From JAVXAG01 sp036660615 (GTDB lineage: Bacteria; Bacillota; Clostridia; Peptostreptococcales; Anaerovoracaceae), in the NCBI GenBank assembly GCA_036660615.1, contig JAVXAG010000020.1:1-20188 (forward strand): 20,188 bases of DNA, written 5' to 3'. The first letter of the stretch is position 1. The number at the start of each line of letters is the position of its first letter. The position numbers were made by a program, and so were the translations under genes. The notes beneath the pieces were generated by a model. It was not told the origin of the DNA. It saw only the letters and a program-made list of their open reading frames with translations, and ran no database searches. Shown piece after piece: positions 8,401 to 15,700 of the stretch.

Positions 8401-8979
8401 CATCAAAGTACTCATTTCCTCAGCATTTACTTCTGCATCAACAAATTCTCTTATACCTTCTCTAACTAGTTCTTTGCCTTCCTCAATAAGTTTAGGAAGT
8501 GATAGACAATTTGGTACATGTTCATCTGTTCCCATACAAATAAAGTGCTCTATATTATGATCTGTATCGATTAGCTGTGTTATGCTTTTTTCAGAACTCT
8601 TGGAAAAAACCAATGCTCCAACTTCCGCCCTATTTATTAAATTAACCACTTCTTCTGGTGGCAAATTTCTATCAAGTGGTACAATTGTTCCAACTCCACA
8701 TACTGTTGCAAAATACGTAAGCAACCAGTAATAGCTGTTTTCACCAATTACTGCAATCTTTTTGCCTTTTAGTCCTAGCTTCAAAAAACTTGTTCCCAGT
8801 GCGTCCATTTCTTCTCTAACTTGCCCAAATGTAATCGGTCTAAAAGCAGCGCCAGGTCTATCTTTTACCAAATATGCTGGCAAATCTTTATATAGTTCTG
8901 AACTTGAAATTATCAAATCTTTTAAGTCTTTTATTTTTCTATGATCATAGTAGACTCCGTCATATTTTTCTTTGTTCAT
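5422..8979 (-). CDS. Tandem double long-chain acyl-CoA synthetase (two AMP-binding modules)
   Basis: An 1185-residue protein made of two complete adenylate-forming modules, each of about 580-600 residues, the normal size of one long-chain fatty-acid-CoA ligase (fatty acid + ATP + CoA to acyl-CoA). Module 1: P-loop TSGTTGLAKGVML at 195-207, GYGMTENAP at 367-375, GRKKNVIITKGGKN at 457-470, and a C-terminal TTTGKIKRF with the expected catalytic lysine K565. Module 2: TSGTTGIAKGVML at 800-812, GYGLTECAP at 971-979, GRKKNVIITKNGKN at 1063-1076, and TTGKKIKRF with K1173 aligned to K565. A charged linker (about 575-610) joins them. No carrier-protein, condensation or reductase domain and no membrane segment is seen, so this is not an obvious NRPS. 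Both modules look catalytically intact. It heads the racemase-greA-lysS cluster and has its own promoter. An internal ATG at 7230 (M584) has a good ribosome binding site. Confidence 0.92.
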   Translation of the reverse strand: MNKEKYDGVYYDHRKIKDLKDLIISSSELYKDLPAYLVKDRPGAAFRPITFGQVREEMDALGTSFLKLGLKGKKIAVIGENSYYWLLTYFATVCGVGTIVPLDRNLPPEEVVNLINRAEVGALVFSKSSEKSITQLIDTDHNIEHFICMGTDEHVPNCLSLPKLIEEGKELVREGIREFVDAEVNAEEMSTLMFTSGTTGLAKGVMLSHKNISQNVYNMSKLVTIREHGIGLSVLPMHHVYEMTCHIMTCYYQGLTIAICEGIKYIQKNLVEVHADVMLGVPLIFEKMYRGLWKQAEALGNTEKLRKGIELSRKMKLYNNPAIMKKMFKPVHTMLGNNVYVLIAGGAAIDPKVIEDFEAMGVPMIQGYGMTENAPIIAVNQDRYSKAASVGKPMPGTEVKIIDKDENGVGEIICKGPSVMLGYYKDQEATDQVLKDGWLYTGDFGYFDEDGFLYLSGRKKNVIITKGGKNIFPEEVEYYFQENEYVEEVMVYGVKDDRVGNTIVSATIYPNYQLLKETHGEMTDSDIYHFFKDITDQVNEKMSAYKRVKRINIRTTEFEKTTTGKIKRFVVKTQQAHIDKEANMSYEEIKQIEKNRAEEKAKALNESSDPYLRYKTSRPITDIKDMFESSVELYGDNVAFMQKFEKDQPYQSITYKQALADVNGLGTALINRGLTGKRIAIVGDNCYQWATSYLATLCGTGIVVPLDRELNGVELEQLIIEADVNCIIYQNKYEETFKEMKAGGKTKLEILVNFNKEENDADELSWSQLVTEGKNLIALGDRQFLDAEIIADEMSILLFTSGTTGIAKGVMLSHENLVEDLMSAPTILNVNPWDIFFSVLPIHHTYECTCAFLMPLYKGAAIAYCEGLKYIPKNLAEVQPTMLLGVPVLIENLYKKIWQNVRQQGKEKTLRKLLKLNRGTKKLKLDISKPFTKEILKVFGGRMRVIISGGAAINPEVLQFFNDLGIISVQGYGLTECAPMAALNPDVPKDMRNESVGHLLPGMEVKIIDKDEDGIGEICLKGKNVMLGYYNSQQATDEVIKDGWFHSGDLGYVDKEDFIYITGRKKNVIITKNGKNVFPEELEYYIGRIPYIEESLVWGVEGDDGSNDTTILATVTLDKEEVIQALGEGYTFEEAKDLIWEEIDKLNDTLPLFKRIKRIAIRREDFEKTTGKKIKRFVDSNKDEK
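7228..7242 (-). promoter_or_regulatory. Internal ribosome binding site and ATG at the module boundary
   Basis: On the minus strand AAGGAAG (7242-7236) is followed by five bases and an in-frame ATG (7230-7228), encoding M584 in the linker between the two synthetase modules. Initiation here would yield a 602-residue protein, exactly a stand-alone acyl-CoA synthetase. This could be a working internal start or the remnant of the second gene before fusion. Confidence 0.5.
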
Positions 8980-9022
8980 AATTAATCTTCTTTCCCTTGA
9001 TATTATTAGTCATTAATATGTT

Positions 9023-9051
9023 ATTTTAACATTTTTTTGACAATTTAGCAA
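9023..9051 (-). promoter_or_regulatory. Promoter of the acyl-CoA synthetase-racemase-greA-lysS operon
   Basis: On the minus strand TTGCTA (9051-9046), a 17-base spacer and TAAAAT (9028-9023) form a sigma-A-type promoter. It lies downstream of the deoD terminator and 43 bases before the synthetase start. Confidence 0.6.
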
Positions 9052-9073
9052 ATACAATGTTGAAATTATCATC

Positions 9074-9115
9074 AAAAAAGCTGTCAATGTAGCCAATTTT
9101 TCTGCATCAACAGCT
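9074..9115 (-). terminator. Terminator of deoD
   Basis: On the minus strand AGCTGT (9115-9110) and ACAGCT (9084-9079) form a 6-bp stem, and the arm runs into a T-run at 9079-9074. The loop is long (25 bases) and the stem short, so efficiency may be moderate. Its position between deoD and the next promoter fits. Confidence 0.5.
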
Positions 9116-9125
9116 ATATTTTTTG

Positions 9126-9833
9126 CTATGCTATTTCCAAAGCTATTTCCATCATCTTTGTATAGCTCATTTGTCGTTCTTCTGCTGTCGATTCTTCCCC
9201 TGTAAATGGGCAATCTGAAATGGTGCAAATGCAAAGTGCATTCTTTCCCGCTCTAGCCGCATTCATATATAACGCTGCCGCTTCCATCTCTACTGCCAAA
9301 ACTCCCATCTTCTGCCATTTGTCAAGGCCACGAGCTTCATCATAAAAAGCATCTGATGAATAAACATTTCCAATTACCGGCTTTACTCCTATTTTTTCTG
9401 CTGCCACAATAGCTTTTTGTATCAACTCTTGTGAACCAATTGGTGCAAATGTTCCTGGCAAATCAAACTGCTTGGCGAAGTTAGAATTGGTGCAAGCTCC
9501 TGCTCCGATAACGATGTCTTTGATTCTCAAATCTTCTCTAATCGCCCCTGCTGTTCCTACTCTAATAATGTTCTTTACATCATAGAAATTAAACAGTTCA
9601 TAGGAATAAATTCCTATTGATGGAATTCCCATTCCCGACGCCATAACTGACACTCTTTTCCCTTTATATGTCCCTGTATATCCTTGAACTCCTCTTACGT
9701 TGTTCACAAGTTTTGCATCTTCAAGGTAAGTCTCTGCAATGAATTTGGCTCTAAGTGGATCTCCCGGCATCAAAACTGTTTCTGCAAAATCACCAGCTTT
9801 TGCACTGTTGTGTGGTGTAGGTATATTTGACAT
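9126..9833 (-). CDS. deoD: Purine-nucleoside phosphorylase, DeoD type
   Basis: Phosphorolyses purine (deoxy)ribonucleosides to the free base and (deoxy)ribose-1-phosphate, in the salvage pathway. The 235 residues fit the hexameric DeoD class. Conserved elements are the N-terminal IPTPHN (His8), MPGDPLRAK (24-28 phosphate site), RVGTAGA (91-97), VEMEAAAL (E182, E184; sugar site) and the [16 protein letters not shown] segment with catalytic Asp207 and Arg220. An earlier in-frame ATG exists at 9854, but AAAGGAG lies between it and the ATG at 9833, eight bases before the latter, so 9833 is the start. The C-terminus is a few residues shorter than in E. coli. It is driven by a near-consensus promoter and divergent from the asparaginase gene. 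Confidence 0.96.
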   Translation of the reverse strand: MSNIPTPHNSAKAGDFAETVLMPGDPLRAKFIAETYLEDAKLVNNVRGVQGYTGTYKGKRVSVMASGMGIPSIGIYSYELFNFYDVKNIIRVGTAGAIREDLRIKDIVIGAGACTNSNFAKQFDLPGTFAPIGSQELIQKAIVAAEKIGVKPVIGNVYSSDAFYDEARGLDKWQKMGVLAVEMEAAALYMNAARAGKNALCICTISDCPFTGEESTAEERQMSYTKMMEIALEIA

Positions 9834-9885
9834 TTTTCTATCTCCTTTTATCATGAATTGTAATTATTTATTAAGTAATACCCAT

Positions 9886-9914
9886 ATTATAAACTAGCCT
9901 AGATTAGTTGTCAA
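9886..9914 (-). promoter_or_regulatory. Consensus sigma-A promoter of deoD with operator-like palindrome
   Basis: On the minus strand a perfect TTGACA (9914-9909), a 17-base spacer and a perfect TATAAT (9891-9886). The spacer region contains the inverted repeat AACTA / TAGTT separated by eight bases, overlapping the promoter. That would suit a repressor site, but no repressor can be named. Confidence 0.85.
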
Positions 9915-9949
9915 TTTGGAGGGACTGACGAAGAAACCTTTCACTGCTT

Positions 9950-9978
9950 TTGTAAAATTTCTTTTGATGTGGTATACT
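9950..9978 (+). promoter_or_regulatory. Promoter of the L-asparaginase gene
   Basis: TTGTAA (9950-9955), a 17-base spacer and TATACT (9973-9978), ending 30 bases before the start codon. Confidence 0.7.
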
Positions 9979-10008
9979 CAAAAAAACAACTTTTGAAAGG
10001 CTTATCAA

Positions 10009-11040
10009 ATGAAAAAGAAAATTTGCATATTATATACAGGTGGTACTATTGGTATGGTTCCCACTGACAAAGGTTATACACCTAAAAAAGGATATTTTTC
10101 TGATGCACTAAAAAGTATTCAAGATTTAAACTCTGACGCTATTCCTAGCTGGGATGTAATTGAGTTTGACCCACTTCTTGACTCTTCAAACATAGCCGTA
10201 AACCAATGGAACGAAATCGGCAAGTCCATAATGGAAAACTACAAAAACTATGACGGTTTTGTCGTGTTGCATGGCACTGATACTATGGCATACACTGCTT
10301 CAGCGCTTTCCTTTATGTTGGATGGATTAACAAAACCTATAATTTTAACTGGTTCACAAATTCCGCTATGCGAAATCCGAAGCGATGCAAGAGATAATTT
10401 GATTACTTCACTACTAATTGCCGCCCAAGGCGACGTGGCAGAAGTCTGCCTATATTTTGGAGGAAAACTGCTTCGTGGAAATAGGTCTACCAAGATATCC
10501 GCTGACAACTTGATTGCCTTTGGCTCGCCAAACTATCCTTCCCTGGCGGAAGTCGGCATCGATATTCAGTATAATAAAAAGGACTTTTTTATCCCTGACC
10601 AAGACAAGGCGCTTTCTCTTACTAGCTTTAAACAAACATCAATCGGCGTTCTAAAAGTCTTTCCAGGTATTCAATTTGAATTATTTGAGCCTATAATGAC
10701 AGAAAGTCTAAAAGGAATAGTCCTTGAAACCTTTGGTTCTGGCAACATTCCCAGCTACGACCATGCCCTTATGCCAATAATCAAAAAAGCCTTTAACAAC
10801 GGAACCATTGTCACTGTATGTTCCCAATGCCAACAGGGCACTGTAAAACTCGGCGCATATGAAACAAGTTCTGCCCTAAAAAAGGCAGGAGCCGTTAGTG
10901 GTTTTGATATGACCACCGAAGCCGCCATTGCCAAACTTTACTATTTGTTTAGCTGTGGCTACTCAAAAGAAAAGATAAAGGAACTGATGGAAAAAAATTT
11001 GCGTGGGGAACTAAAAGACTTTACCAATAATTTTTTCTAA
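10009..11040 (+). CDS. Type I (cytoplasmic) L-asparaginase
   Basis: Hydrolyses L-asparagine to aspartate and ammonia. At 343 residues it has the size of AnsA-type enzymes. The first catalytic threonine is in YTGGTIG (T13). Substrate-binding DSSN is at 58-61. The second catalytic group HGTDTMAYTASAL includes T90 and D91. The lysine of the triad is K153 in YFGGKLLRGNRS. The C-terminal domain (about 225-343) binds ligand in the dimer. There is no signal peptide, which argues for the cytoplasmic type I enzyme rather than the secreted type II. The ATG is preceded by GAAAGG eight bases upstream. It has its own promoter and terminator and is the only plus-strand gene in the central part of the window. 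Aspartate/asparagine chemistry is shared with asnS, but they are not linked in an operon. Confidence 0.93.
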   Translation: MKKKICILYTGGTIGMVPTDKGYTPKKGYFSDALKSIQDLNSDAIPSWDVIEFDPLLDSSNIAVNQWNEIGKSIMENYKNYDGFVVLHGTDTMAYTASALSFMLDGLTKPIILTGSQIPLCEIRSDARDNLITSLLIAAQGDVAEVCLYFGGKLLRGNRSTKISADNLIAFGSPNYPSLAEVGIDIQYNKKDFFIPDQDKALSLTSFKQTSIGVLKVFPGIQFELFEPIMTESLKGIVLETFGSGNIPSYDHALMPIIKKAFNNGTIVTVCSQCQQGTVKLGAYETSSALKKAGAVSGFDMTTEAAIAKLYYLFSCGYSKEKIKELMEKNLRGELKDFTNNFF

Positions 11041-11052
11041 ATGACAATAAGA

Positions 11053-11100
11053 AAAGGGCTCCTCCTACTGGATTGGTATCCGGCGGAATAGTCCTTTTTT
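11053..11100 (+). terminator. Bidirectional terminator between asparaginase and diguanylate cyclase genes
   Basis: AAAAGGGCT pairs with AGTCCTTTT (with one G-T pair), enclosing a second stem CTGGAT/ATCCGG with a four-base loop. It ends in TTTTTT on the plus strand, and the complementary A-rich flank gives a T-run on the minus strand too. It thus serves both convergent genes. Confidence 0.85.
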
Positions 11101-11118
11101 AAATCAACTTATTAATTT

Positions 11119-12237
11119 TTATCTAAACAATTCAGAATCATATCTCGTCGCCCTATTTTTCCCGTCTCTTTTTGAGCGATACATAGCATCGTCTGCATGG
11201 TCTATAAGCTCCATATATGTCTTTGCATTTGTTGTCTCTTGAGTCGCATACCCAATGCTTATTGTAACTTTCCCAAGAGGTGAAGCACTATTCTTGATAT
11301 TTAAGTTTTCTATTTCTCTAAGGGTTTCTTCGCATATTGCTTCCAGTTCGTTTGCTTGGTGTGTGGTACTGACCGCAACAAATTCCTCACCGCCAAAACG
11401 TGCAACAAACAATGAATTCTTGTCCCCAAATTCTTGCAATGCCAAGCCAATGGTATGCAAACATTGGTCCCCCATTAAATGCCCATAGACATCATTAAAT
11501 CCCTTGAAATTATCTACATCTGCCATAATAACGCTGACATTATCACTTCCATCGCAGAAAAGTTTATCCACAAAAATATTTAGACTACGCCTATTTGCTA
11601 AGGTAGTTAATTCATCTATTGCCGATATGGTTTCAAGGGTTACTTTTGTTCTAATATTATTTATCTGCAAGTTTATAATCGTTGTACTTACTCCAATTCC
11701 AACAATGCAACAACACACAGCATTTAATACATCGTTTGCCACAAGAAAAGGTATCTGATTTTTTATCGTAATTGTAAGGAAACAAAAACATCCACAAGCA
11801 ATAACCGAAAGAATTACTGAATATATTGGTTTACCAACACGTAACATCGGTATTATTATTAAGAATACATAAAAAGTAACTGCAAAATCGTTTTGGCTTT
11901 TTAAAGTACCAATATCCGCTGATAGATAAAGAATGGCGATTGCAAATATGTAATAAAATAAGGAAACAAACTGCTTGTGCTTTTTTACATATGTGCAAAC
12001 TATTAATGTTTCTACTACAAAAAATAATGTGAATAACAAATAAAAAGTTCCCAGTTCACTTATTACTTCACTCTCAAATGTGAGGAAAAATAAAAATGCG
12101 CACATAGCCATGGAAAAAATACACGCTTTATGTAGCAACTGATAATTTGTGTCTCTTAACACATCCCTATTCTCAATGTAGAAATCTTTATCGACATCCC
12201 CAAAAAGTTGCTTTTTTATCATCGCTATCAGCTTCAT
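11119..12237 (-). CDS. Membrane diguanylate cyclase (GGDEF domain)
   Basis: Predicted to make cyclic di-GMP from two GTP. The 372-residue protein has a short cytoplasmic N-terminus, then about six hydrophobic segments (roughly residues 40-190) forming a membrane sensor domain with no recognisable periplasmic or PAS domain. A C-terminal GGDEF domain (about 205-372) follows. Active-site RFGGEEF is at 280-286, preceded by the ADVDNFKGFND metal/GTP segment at 239-249. The inhibitory I-site (RxxD six residues before GGEEF) is absent: the positions hold K and L. The open frame begins at 12246, but AAAGGA overlaps that ATG, so the ATG at 12237, eight bases downstream of the Shine-Dalgarno, is preferred. 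The gene is monocistronic. The signal sensed is unknown. Confidence 0.93.
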   Translation of the reverse strand: MKLIAMIKKQLFGDVDKDFYIENRDVLRDTNYQLLHKACIFSMAMCAFLFFLTFESEVISELGTFYLLFTLFFVVETLIVCTYVKKHKQFVSLFYYIFAIAILYLSADIGTLKSQNDFAVTFYVFLIIIPMLRVGKPIYSVILSVIACGCFCFLTITIKNQIPFLVANDVLNAVCCCIVGIGVSTTIINLQINNIRTKVTLETISAIDELTTLANRRSLNIFVDKLFCDGSDNVSVIMADVDNFKGFNDVYGHLMGDQCLHTIGLALQEFGDKNSLFVARFGGEEFVAVSTTHQANELEAICEETLREIENLNIKNSASPLGKVTISIGYATQETTNAKTYMELIDHADDAMYRSKRDGKNRATRYDSELFR

Positions 12238-12289
12238 AATGCCCATCCTTTCATTAGGTAATTCAGTAAATAGTTTTTAAATTATTTGC

Positions 12290-12319
12290 AGTATAACATA
12301 ACTCAAATAAAATTGCCAT
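12290..12319 (-). promoter_or_regulatory. Candidate promoter of the diguanylate cyclase gene
   Basis: On the minus strand ATGGCA (12319-12314), an 18-base spacer and TATACT (12295-12290). The -35 match is 4/6. It lies 52 bases before the preferred start codon. Confidence 0.5.
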
Positions 12320-12387
12320 ACCCATTGATAATACTGAACAATTTATCAAAAACAAAGGTATTGCAAGTAATTAATAGTACCCAAAAC

Positions 12388-12408
12388 TGATAATGAGAAT
12401 CATTATCA
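12388..12408. promoter_or_regulatory. Fur-box-like palindrome
   Basis: A perfect inverted repeat with 9-base arms, TGATAATGA and TCATTATCA, separated by GAA. It matches the classical 19-bp Fur consensus (GATAATGATAATCATTATC) at all but one position, and the 7-1-7 pattern closely. It lies about 70 bases upstream of the candidate -35 of the diguanylate cyclase gene, with no other gene start near it. Binding of an iron-responsive regulator is inferred from the match only. Confidence 0.6.
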
Positions 12409-12452
12409 CTTATCGCTGTAATTAGGTGCCCGAAAAACATAAATATTGAATT

Positions 12453-12490
12453 TGCTCACAGAATCACAAAAAAAAGTGGCTCAGTGAGCA
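12453..12490. repeat. Inverted repeat in the 410-base non-coding stretch
   Basis: TGCTCAC (12453-12459) and GTGAGCA (12484-12490) enclose a second short pairing CAC/GTG around an A8 loop. It may be a hairpin RNA or a remnant. There is no T-run directly after it on the plus strand. Apart from this, the Fur-like site, a weaker inverted repeat (ATTTGCC at 12526-12532 with GGCAAAT at 12580-12586), the cyclase promoter and the tRNA terminator, I see nothing in 12238-12647. Confidence 0.4.
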
Positions 12491-12587
12491 GAATCTCAGA
12501 TTATATTTTTCCGTCGTTCACCATTATTTGCCAATTAGTTTTTCAAGAGCTATCTACTATGAAGAATACGCTCGCATTAGGCAAATT

Positions 12588-12626
12588 CAAAAAAATACCA
12601 CGATTTCGAAAAACCGCGAAATCGTG
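12588..12626 (-). terminator. Terminator of the tRNA-Thr gene
   Basis: On the minus strand a perfect 10-bp stem, CACGATTTCG / CGAAATCGTG, with an 8-base loop is followed within four bases by a run of seven T. It lies 22 bases beyond the CCA end of the tRNA. Confidence 0.9.
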
Positions 12627-12647
12627 ATGGGTAAGGTTATTTTATTT

Positions 12648-12723
12648 TGGAGCTTCCGGACGGGATTGAACCGACGACCTGTGCGTTACGAATGCACTGC
12701 TCTACCAACTGAGCCACGGAAGC
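12648..12723 (-). tRNA. tRNA-Thr (anticodon CGT), CCA encoded
   Basis: A 76-base cloverleaf. The acceptor stem GCTTCCG/CGGAAGC is perfect, with U73 discriminator and encoded CCA. The D arm GCTC/GAGC has loop AGTTGGTA. The anticodon loop TTCGTAA puts CGT at 34-36, reading ACG (Thr). The T loop is TTCAATC. Two pairs are mismatched: A31-C39 at the end of the anticodon stem and U50-U64 in the T stem (GTCGG/CCGTC). The CGT isoacceptor is partly redundant with a UGU one, so such erosion might be tolerated. It follows addB and has its own promoter and terminator. Confidence 0.93.
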
Positions 12724-12753
12724 ATATTGGGTAGCTTTTTTCACTGCTCTATT

Positions 12754-12782
12754 ATTGTAATCAAATTATATCAAAATTGCAA
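12754..12782 (-). promoter_or_regulatory. Promoter of tRNA-Thr, overlapping the end of addB
   Basis: On the minus strand TTGCAA (12782-12777), a 17-base spacer and TACAAT (12759-12754). The -35 box lies in the last codons of addB. The predicted transcript starts about 25 bases before the tRNA. Confidence 0.55.
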
Positions 12783-15700
12783 CCCTCAAATACAGAATCG
12801 AACCTACAAATTCCATTATAGCCACAAAAAGTACAANNNNNNNNNNNNNNNNNNNNNNNNNNNNNNNNNNNNNNNNNNNNNNNNNNNNNNNNNNNNNNNN
12901 NNNNNNNNNNNNNNNNNNNNNNNNNNNNNNNNNNNNAACCTACAAATTCCATTATAGCCACAAAAAGTACAAGGGATTTCGTCTCCCGATTTTTTGGGTG
13001 TAAGGTCAATACAGCCTGAAACCAAGTTATTGCATAGTTTTCCAATTGTTTCATCAACATCTTTTTGCAACCCATCAAATTCTACTGCCGTTACAAATGA
13101 ATCTTTTGAAGTACCGGTTATTTTACCATTTGCATTCTTTAGCTGCACAATTGGCGAAAATCCATCAAATTCCCCAGCAATGTCGCTAACGACATCTTCG
13201 TCAGATACCATAATGCCATTTAATCTAAACGTTTTCTTTATCTCATCGGCCATTACATCTTCAAGCTTTTCCTTGTCAGTACCAGTAATATCAAGACTTG
13301 GCTCAGCAATATGAAAATAAAAAACTCCCGCAGGCTTGCGCTTGTTTTCTTGTGCCGCCTTTAGATACAGCATCAGTTGAATCCTATAACCTGCCCTTGC
13401 CTCTTCAATATTAAACTTGTCATTTCCTGACTTATAATCTATGATTTTGATTTTATCACTACCTACAATATCTAGCCTGTCAATTTTACCCTCTATATAC
13501 ACCTTGCCTCTGGTGGTGTCCACTTCAATAGGCTCTATTTCCTTGCCACGACCAAATGACACCTCAAATGCACTGGACTTTATATTTCCACTTCGAACAT
13601 GGTCAATCAAAACCCAGCAGACCTCTGTACATATTTCAGTAAGCCTATCCGCTTTGTATTTTTCTTCGTTGCCAAGGTCAAATAGCCCATCCCTATAGGT
13701 TGCAAACTCCTGGCTTACAATTTGCCCAACCATTTGCCTACATTCTTCCTTGGAGATAGTCATCCATTTGGATTCTGGTGCAGTAACTTCAACATTTTCC
13801 TCAGTCAGTTCCATAGAAACTCTCATCAAACATTGGTGGTAAACATCGCCAATTTCCCTGCCGGCAATTTGGAAAACCCTCTGCTCCTGAGGTTTTAGAC
13901 CATAAGCAATAAAATGTGAAAATGGACATTTACTAAACTTTTCTATTCTTGATGGGCTGACAGAAAGGTCTCTGCCCCCATCTTTTTTATATAATTTATC
14001 GACAATTTGCACAGGTATAGGTTTTTGCTCATTGGTAAATCTTAACCCCTCGTTGATTTTTTCAATCTTATCCTCTTGATTATCCACATACCACTGATAC
14101 ACCTCAAGCCAAGGCCCATCAAGATGGCCTTTTCTCCCGTTCTTTCGCATTTCTTCCGTCAAATGCCTTAGGGTGTTTGTCTTTCCCCCAATAAGTGGCA
14201 AACTATCCTCTTGATTTAGAATGTCTTTTTGTAACTCCAGATCAGGGAAAATGGATTTTATAGTCCCCACTATTTCAGATGGTCTAAGCTCTTTGCCGTC
14301 ACTATCGGAAACCGCATAACTTATCCACAACTGATTATTGGCTTTTGATAAATTTCTGTATATGGCCATTTTTTCTTCCAAGGTTCTAATGTCGTCAACT
14401 TTGCAAATTTCTTTGCCCTGAGCCAAGAAAAAATTCTTTTCATCTTCACTAAAAAGTCCATCTGTTGGTGGATCTTGTGGTAAAATTCCTTCATTTGCTC
14501 CAAGAACCAATAGCGCCTTAATTTGACCACTTCTGCTTCTCTGCATAGTTCCCATCAAAATCCCATCAACCGTTGGTGGCAACATTCCCACTTCCACTTG
14601 GGAAAGTCCGGCCTCTAACATGGCAATTATGTCAACCTGAGATTTCTTTTCATCGCCAATTAGCGATACGATCTGGTCAAGAATTTCCATAACCTTTGCC
14701 CAAATCTGCACAACCTCTTCCTGAATTTCCCGCACTTCCATTATTTTTTCTGGCAAGTTTATTTGGCTCGTGATAAAACCATAAAGAGCGGTCATAAAAT
14801 CTTTTACCGTTACACTTTCTTTGTATATCTTCTCAAAAGCGATGAATGGTTCTATGGCTTTTTGCCTAATGGAATTTAGCAGAGTAAGCCCGTCTTCTCC
14901 GTACTGATAAGCACCTTTGGCAAAGTCTTTTTTCCACATTGTGCCTTTTATTCTATACTCTATTCCGTAATTTTCAAGTCGCTCTATTTCCTCAATTTCC
15001 ATCCCAAAAAAGCCTGTTTTTAAGGCTTTGAAAATGTCTTGAGTCCTGTATTTATTTACTGCCACACTGATAAGGGACATAATGCAAATCACAATTGGTG
15101 AGTTCGAAATGTCTCTTTTTTTGTCTACAAAGACTTCAATACCGTACTCTGCAAAAACTCTTTCAATAATAGAGCCACGTCCCTCTTGGTCGTTACAAAC
15201 CAGCATAATATCTCTGTATCTATAATTCTCATCTCTAGTCAAATGGGTTACAAAGGCAGCTGCACTTTCCGCTTCATTATATTGATTTGCCGCTTGGATA
15301 ATTTGTAAATTACCTTGAAGTTTCCCCTTTTGTTTTTGCACCGCATATAGCTCCGACTCAAGATGAATAATTTCTGGTGATTTATCAATGTATTGATAAT
15401 CCATCGGTATCTTTGTTACACTGTGTTCCACCGAAAACTCATTTGCCTTATTAATTAGATTTTCCATAACTATTCCAGTAAGATAAAAAATTTCTTCATC
15501 TCTGCAACCTTTGTCGTATGTCAAAATCACATTTACTTCTTTTGCCGTAGTCATAAGTTGCCCCAAAATATCAAGCGCTCTTGGTGCAAAACTGTCAAAC
15601 CCATATATCCAAATCGTATTGTTCTTTACCAGTTTGGAATCCTTTATGTTGTTTACAAAAAGACTTATGTAATCCTCTGAATCCGTATATTGTCCCTGTA

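Noticed and set aside
5422..8979. Nonribosomal peptide synthetase
   Set aside because: Two adenylation modules are present but no carrier or condensation domains, and motif wording matches long-chain acyl-CoA synthetases.
9013..9234. A 73-codon minus-strand frame overlapping the end of deoD
   Set aside because: It is a frame-shifted read of deoD running into the terminator and promoter region. No family resemblance and no ribosome binding site.
12528..12734. A 68-codon plus-strand frame across the tRNA
   Set aside because: It reads through the terminator and the antisense of tRNA-Thr. Not coding.
12816..13078. addB as a truncated pseudogene
   Set aside because: The apparent break is caused by 100 N flanked by an identical 36-base overlap. 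The merged frame is intact.
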